From CAYJEQ01 sp964369235 (GTDB lineage: Bacteria; Bacillota; Clostridia; Oscillospirales; Ruminococcaceae), in NCBI GenBank assembly GCA_964369235.1, contig CAYJEQ010000032.1, positions 1 through 27,581 of the forward strand: a DNA stretch of 27,581 nt. Reading direction: 5' to 3'. Every line of letters starts with the position of its first letter. Positions within the stretch are counted from its first letter, which is position 1. The notes under the pieces were generated by a model. It was not told where the DNA came from. It made no database searches and was given only the letters and a program-made list of their open reading frames with translations. Of the stretch, positions 23,901 through 27,581 are shown in pieces. A program made the translations under genes and the position numbers.

Positions 23901-24944
23901 TTAACCAATGTCCACTACAAATTCTTCGGTAATAGCTACAAACTCGCCTCTGTCATCTGGGTTGATGTTATTTGCATATACCTGTAGGGTAAAGGAATTT
24001 ACCTCATCAGTTAGAGTGTACTCGCTATTATTAGTTAATAGCTCACCACCGTAGCCACCTTCCACTATGGAAGCAGAATGGAATACAATTTCATTACCTA
24101 GATTGTCCACACCCATAACCTTAAAGCTATTATCAAATAGTAGGTTTTCAGTAGAGTAGAAGATACTTGTGCTTAGGGGGTTAATTGTTAGAGTTTCAAT
24201 AACAAGGGATTCACCGTTGCCAACATCTACAGGTACACCGATTGGGTAGGTGCTAGTATTAGCAGATAGCTCGTCGCCATTAGTTGCAAATTCAAAGCTC
24301 CAGTGTTCTTTAATCTGTTCACTATTAACCTGAGCACCAGCAATTCTTAGATTAACATCCATATCACCTTCAAACTTATCCTTAAGCATAAATATGGTTA
24401 CAAACTCAACGGTGTTCTCATCAACGATTTCCTGTGAGCCTTGCTTTGCAGTGTTCATCCACTGACCATTAATATATAAATCCTGATGTGGTGCCCAGTA
24501 GGTGTCTGGCTGGACAATGCCTTCTTCAATTGTTAGAGAGGTGGATACAATGAACTTATTGTTTTCTCTATCGTAAACAACTTCACCTAGCTGTGCAGTA
24601 ATGCCGCCTTTTGTTTCTGCTAGGTCAATTGCTGTGGAATAACTCTCTAGGTTATTATTTAGCCCTAGCATATCTGCAATGCTATGAGCAAATGGATTTG
24701 TTGTTGCAAAGGCACTTACACTGCCCAGTGAAGCTGTTGCCACTATTAATGTAGCTGCTGCTGTTGTTAGTATTCTTGAAGTTTTGTTTTTCTTAGCCAT
24801 TGGTTTTTTCTCCTTAAGTAGCTTGCGCTTTAATATTTCGTTATTTAAGATTTTATCTTTCTCAGCCTTAGTAAGCTGGGTGACAGGATACTCCTCTAGG
24901 TCTGTTTCTATTTCATTTAATAGGTCATATATATTCTTTTCCAT
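23901..24944 (-). CDS. DUF4179-type membrane protein, probable anti-sigma factor
   Basis: The 347 residues comprise a charged cytosolic N-terminus (1-55), one membrane helix (about 57-80, RILTTAAATLIVATASLGSV) and a large predicted extracytoplasmic region. The HSIADMLGLNNNLESYSTAI segment directly after the helix is typical of DUF4179 proteins. These are encoded directly after sigma-70-family genes in Firmicutes and are thought to hold the sigma factor at the membrane. The ATG is 4 bp after the sigma stop, and its ribosome-binding site (GGAGGGAAGGAA) lies inside the end of the sigma gene, so translation is probably coupled. The signal that releases the sigma factor is unknown; no protease-site motif is obvious. 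Confidence 0.82.
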   Translation of the reverse strand: MEKNIYDLLNEIETDLEEYPVTQLTKAEKDKILNNEILKRKLLKEKKPMAKKNKTSRILTTAAATLIVATASLGSVSAFATTNPFAHSIADMLGLNNNLESYSTAIDLAETKGGITAQLGEVVYDRENNKFIVSTSLTIEEGIVQPDTYWAPHQDLYINGQWMNTAKQGSQEIVDENTVEFVTIFMLKDKFEGDMDVNLRIAGAQVNSEQIKEHWSFEFATNGDELSANTSTYPIGVPVDVGNGESLVIETLTINPLSTSIFYSTENLLFDNSFKVMGVDNLGNEIVFHSASIVEGGYGGELLTNNSEYTLTDEVNSFTLQVYANNINPDDRGEFVAITEEFVVDIG

Positions 24945-24948
24945 AATA

Positions 24949-25497
24949 TTATTCCTTCCCTCCTAAAAATAATCGAAGTTTCTTCTTGCCTCGTGAAAGC
25001 CTATTATATATTACTGCTGGGGACATCTGCATACTACTGCCCACCTGTTCTATAGTTTCCTCATGGTAGAATATCCTTGTAAAAAGCTCCCTGTCCTCAG
25101 GTTTTAATCCTTCTATCAATCGGTTAAATTCACCTTGGTTTTCTATATCAGCTAGACTTTGCTGGGATTTTTCATCAGCTAAATCATAGGCTGTGTCAAT
25201 ATCCTCATTAGCAATATCCTTAAGATACTTTCTCACATAGCTTATGGCTTTAAATCGGGCAATGCCTGCAATCCAATTTTTTAGAGAGCTTTTCTCCTTA
25301 TTATAAGACTGGATATTATCCCATATTGCAAGAAGTACATCATTAAAACATTCCTCTTGGTAGTTAGGTAGCAGCCTCATATGCTTACTTATAATACTTT
25401 TTATTAAACTGCCGTATGAATCCAACAGCTGACTTAAAGTGTCTTCGTCCTTTGCTAAAATCCCTTGGACTATATTTTCTTCACTGATTTCCCTCAC
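24949..25497 (-). CDS. ECF-like RNA polymerase sigma factor
   Basis: This is a 182-residue sigma-70-family protein with region 2 (about 18-90, SLIKSIISKHMRLLPNYQEECFNDVLLAIWDNI, then WIAGIARFKAISYVRKYL) and region 4 (about 125-178, LKPEDRELFTRIFYHEETIEQVGSSMQMSPAVIYNRLSRGKKKL). It lacks regions 1 and 3, as ECF sigmas do. I start it at GTG 25497 because AAAGGAGG lies seven bases upstream. The longer frame from ATG 25524 would translate through that ribosome-binding site and begin MTERKGG, an Arg-Lys-Gly-Gly run encoded by the Shine-Dalgarno itself. The operon partner is the DUF4179 protein. Target genes are unknown. Confidence 0.9.
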   Translation of the reverse strand: MREISEENIVQGILAKDEDTLSQLLDSYGSLIKSIISKHMRLLPNYQEECFNDVLLAIWDNIQSYNKEKSSLKNWIAGIARFKAISYVRKYLKDIANEDIDTAYDLADEKSQQSLADIENQGEFNRLIEGLKPEDRELFTRIFYHEETIEQVGSSMQMSPAVIYNRLSRGKKKLRLFLGGKE

Positions 25498-25597
25498 CAG
25501 ACTACCTCCTTTTCTCTCTGTCATAATATATTTCGCAAGAGTTTTATGTTTTCTATCAGTTTTTTTAAAAAATTTATTTACAACCTAAGATATATCT

Positions 25598-25626
25598 ATA
25601 ATAGATTATTATACAGAAAACTACAA
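25598..25626 (-). promoter_or_regulatory. Possible promoter of the sigma / anti-sigma operon
   Basis: On the minus strand: TTGTAG (25626-25621), a 17-bp spacer and TATTAT (25603-25598), giving a leader of about 95 nt. ECF operons are often self-activated, but I could not identify a second, ECF-type promoter with confidence. Confidence 0.4.
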
Positions 25627-25750
25627 GCCATTCTATTATAGTAGATAAGTGGGAAAATTAAGTTTTTTTAATCCCCCTTTATTTTTATATAGAGATATGT
25701 TAGAATGTATCATAAACTAAAGAGCTATATAATAAATAATGCTTACTGAA

Positions 25751-25988
25751 TAACTGTGTGCTAAGCACACAGTTATAGGTCGCCACAATATTGTGGCGAT
25801 TTAACCTCAAAACAAGGGTGTTTTGAGGTTAACAGGTGCATTGATTTACAGTCTGCCTGAATTTGGAGCTATACTCCAAATTCAGAGTGCAAAGTTTTTA
25901 TAATAATGGATTAAAAACTTTGCACTTCTAAACACCCAAAAACATATTAAATAACCTATAAGTATGTTTTTGGGTTGTTCAGCAGACT
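25751..25988 (+). ncRNA. Candidate structured leader RNA upstream of trkA (multi-hairpin)
   Basis: Three hairpins in series: TAACTGTGTGC / GCACACAGTTA (25751-25775), the perfect palindrome TCGCCACAATATTGTGGCGA (25780-25799), and a 14-bp stem TTAACCTCAAAACA / TGTTTTGAGGTTAA (25801-25832). Then AGTCTGC (25850-25856) pairs with GCAGACT (25982-25988) around three more stems: CTGAATTTGGAG / CTCCAAATTCAG (25857-25885), AGTGCAAAGTTTTTA / TAAAAACTTTGCACT (25886-25926) and CCCAAAAACATA / TATGTTTTTGGG (25935-25974). It is effectively a four-way junction. It ends 45 bp before trkA. A weak promoter (TTTATT-17-TAGAAT, 25678-25706) would transcribe it as a leader. Confidence 0.6.
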
Positions 25989-26033
25989 TTAAATAAGATT
26001 AACTATATATAGATATAAAGAGAGGTATTAACT

Positions 26034-26681
26034 ATGAATATACTTGTAATAGGTTGTGGCAGAGTAGGCTCCAATCTTGCTAATATGCTTTCTCGTGTAG
26101 GACATGATGTTTCTATAATAGATAGCAATGAGGAGAATTTCCTTAAACTTGCCGATGATTTTAACGGAATAAATGTAACAGGTGTTCCCATTGACCAAGA
26201 TGTGCTAAAAAAAGCAGGTATCGAAGTTTGTGATGCCCTAGCAGCAGTAACACAGGACGATAATATGAACATTCTTGTTTGTCAGATTGCCAAACAGATG
26301 TTTAAAGTAGATAAAATCTTAGCCCGTGTATACGATCCAAGCCGTGAGGATATTTTTACAGATTTAGGTATTAGAACTTTCTGCCCTACTAATCTTACAG
26401 TAGAATCAGCAGTTTCTATTATTACCGACCGTGACCAGATTAAATATGTAACCTTTGACTCTACCACAGTAGCCTTCACCACCATAAAGGTGCCAAAGAA
26501 CATTCATGGTAAAAATATTAGTGCCATTACCCCAGCACTAGGAGAGAAGTTAATTGGTGTAATCCACACTGATGGTAAAATGGTACTACTGGATAATAGC
26601 GAAGACCTTGTGGTGTATGGTACAGATAGACTGGTAATGGCAAAAACTGTAAGCCATTCTACCTATAATGGAGGTATATAG
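26034..26681 (+). CDS. trkA: TrkA-family K+ channel regulatory subunit, first copy
   Basis: This is a 215-residue RCK protein: the N-terminal NAD(H)-binding Rossmann domain (MNILVIGCGRVGSNLANMLSRVGHDVSIID, GxGxxG at 7-12) and a C-terminal RCK_C domain (about 135-215, TTIKVPKNIHGKNISAITPALGEKLIGVIHTDGK). Such cytosolic rings gate membrane K+ transporters in response to nucleotides. ATG 26034 follows GAGAGG at 26020-26025. Its TAG stop is immediately followed by the ATG of the second copy, whose GGAGG lies within this gene. Whether it is TrkA- or KtrA-type cannot be settled without the membrane partner. Confidence 0.93.
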   Translation: MNILVIGCGRVGSNLANMLSRVGHDVSIIDSNEENFLKLADDFNGINVTGVPIDQDVLKKAGIEVCDALAAVTQDDNMNILVCQIAKQMFKVDKILARVYDPSREDIFTDLGIRTFCPTNLTVESAVSIITDRDQIKYVTFDSTTVAFTTIKVPKNIHGKNISAITPALGEKLIGVIHTDGKMVLLDNSEDLVVYGTDRLVMAKTVSHSTYNGGI

Positions 26682-27356
26682 ATGAATATTATTCTAATAG
26701 GTGGAGGTAAGGTTGGATTTCACCTTGCTCAAACTCTTATTAATCATGGACATAATACCACTATAGTAGAGATAAATCAGCAAAACTGTCAGAATATCGC
26801 AAATCTACTAGATGTTCCAGTAATTTGTGGTGATGGCTCAACAATATCGGTATTGGAAACAGCAGAAGCAGCTAAAGCAGATGTGCTAATTAGCGTAACT
26901 GGTAAGGATCAAGATAATTTGATTAGTTGTCAGCTGGCAAAAATTAGATTTAATGTGCCCAAAACCGTTGCTAGGGTAAATAATCCTAAGAATGTGGATA
27001 TAATGAAGCAGTTAGGTGTAGATATTCCAATTTCCAGTACAAATAATATAGCAGCCCTACTGGAGCGAGAGGTAGACGCAGCAGCTATTAAGCAGCTAGT
27101 AGCTATTAATAGAGGAGAAGCCTCCCTTAGCGAAATGAAACTTCCAGATGATTACCCACTACATGGCAAGTCACTAATGGAGATACCTTTGCCAGAGTCC
27201 TCTATTATAGTATCCATTACAAGAGATGGCAAACTTATAGTACCAAGAGGTAATACTAAAATCATGAGTAATGATACTATTATAGTATTGTGTGAAAATC
27301 ACGCACTACACGAACTTAATAAAGTGCTACAGCTTTCCCCTAAGGGTGATGAGTAG
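26682..27356 (+). CDS. trkA: TrkA-family K+ channel regulatory subunit, second copy
   Basis: A 224-residue RCK protein of the same two-domain plan: Rossmann start MNIILIGGGKVGFHLAQTLINHGHNTTIVE with GxGxxG at 7-12, and the C-terminal RCK_C domain from about 140 (LSEMKLPDDYPLHGKSLMEIPLPESSIIVSI). It abuts the first copy with no spacer. Because many TrkA proteins are one chain with two RCK units, this pair looks like a split equivalent that could form a hetero-ring, or two homologous subunits. The TrkH/KtrB membrane subunit is probably just beyond the window end. Confidence 0.93.
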   Translation: MNIILIGGGKVGFHLAQTLINHGHNTTIVEINQQNCQNIANLLDVPVICGDGSTISVLETAEAAKADVLISVTGKDQDNLISCQLAKIRFNVPKTVARVNNPKNVDIMKQLGVDIPISSTNNIAALLEREVDAAAIKQLVAINRGEASLSEMKLPDDYPLHGKSLMEIPLPESSIIVSITRDGKLIVPRGNTKIMSNDTIIVLCENHALHELNKVLQLSPKGDE

Positions 27357-27376
27357 CAGCCGATATATATATAGTA

Positions 27377-27410
27377 TAAAACCCCTATCTAGGAAACTAG
27401 ATGGGGTTTA
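27377..27410 (+). terminator. Hairpin after trkA, possible terminator
   Basis: AAACCCC-T-ATCTAG pairs with CTAGAT-GGGGTTT around a GAAA loop, with one bulged T. It is followed by TATATATTGG, not a T-run. It may be a weak terminator or a processing stem. Confidence 0.55.
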
Positions 27411-27581
27411 TATATTGGGTGATACTAATATATAGTATAGGGTAAAAAGGACTAGGGAATAATAATAGACTGTGCAGATGATATTATATATAGAATAGGT
27501 TGGTGCAGATATATAGTATAGTCTGTTGGAGTTATATATAGTGGGACTGTGCTATATGCTATATATAATAAGAGAGCTACC
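27411..27581. repeat. TATATAG-rich intergenic sequence
   Basis: ATATATAGTATA occurs at 27367-27378, 27428-27439 and 27509-27520, with looser TTATATATAG matches at 27484 and 27533. No gene is seen before the window ends. Confidence 0.6.

Noticed and set aside
25751..26033. c-di-AMP (ydaO) riboswitch before trkA
   Set aside because: The conserved ydaO core strings were not found; the stems have a different layout.

Overview
The window is about 27.6 kb of low-GC DNA carrying the chromosomal replication origin of a Firmicute. It is most likely a gut-type member of the Clostridia. The evidence is the dnaA-dnaN-S4-recF-remB-gyrB-gyrA block, SecA of Firmicute type, an ECF-type sigma / DUF4179 pair and two YcxB-like proteins. 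No rRNA, tRNA, CRISPR array, transposase or phage gene was seen. Genus assignment is not possible from sequence alone.

Layout. 1-745: dispersed palindromic repeats and the secA promoter. 746-3404: secA and its terminator. 3412-5790: repeats, a 38-bp direct-repeat hairpin pair, then a PAS-GGDEF diguanylate cyclase gene with its own promoter and terminator. 6048-11088: DnaA boxes, dnaA, an origin unwinding region (DnaA box, GC clamp, five CTA trios plus TTA, AT-rich stretch) between dnaA and dnaN, then dnaN, a stretch of tandem hairpins that looks like structured RNA, a small S4 RNA-binding gene, recF and remB. 11119-16308: gyrB, a small YcxB-like membrane protein, gyrA. 16309-17500: intergenic repeats and AT-rich DNA. 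17497-21802: a threonine/lysine pathway operon (ACT regulator, hom, thrB, lysC). 21803-23108: more copies of the large intergenic repeat. 23146-25626, minus strand: a YcxB-like gene and a sigma factor / anti-sigma pair. 25751-25988: a second multi-hairpin region, directly upstream of two adjacent trkA-type potassium-channel regulator genes. 27360-27581: a hairpin and TATATAG-rich DNA.

Function. The core encodes initiation (DnaA), the sliding clamp (DnaN), gap repair (RecF) and supercoiling (GyrAB). The downstream operon makes homoserine and phosphohomoserine from aspartate. The last genes probably gate K+ uptake, with the membrane subunit likely outside the window.

Most unusual observations: (1) remB appears to begin at an ATC codon; (2) a tandem pair of covarying three-way-junction structures lies between dnaN and the S4 gene; (3) a four-way-junction-like leader precedes trkA; (4) an intergenic element of about 450 bp occurs four times in both orientations, its hairpin arms changing while pairing is kept. 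Several start codons were moved from the longest reading frame on ribosome-binding-site evidence (dnaN, remB, the membrane protein between gyrB and gyrA, the ACT regulator, the sigma factor).
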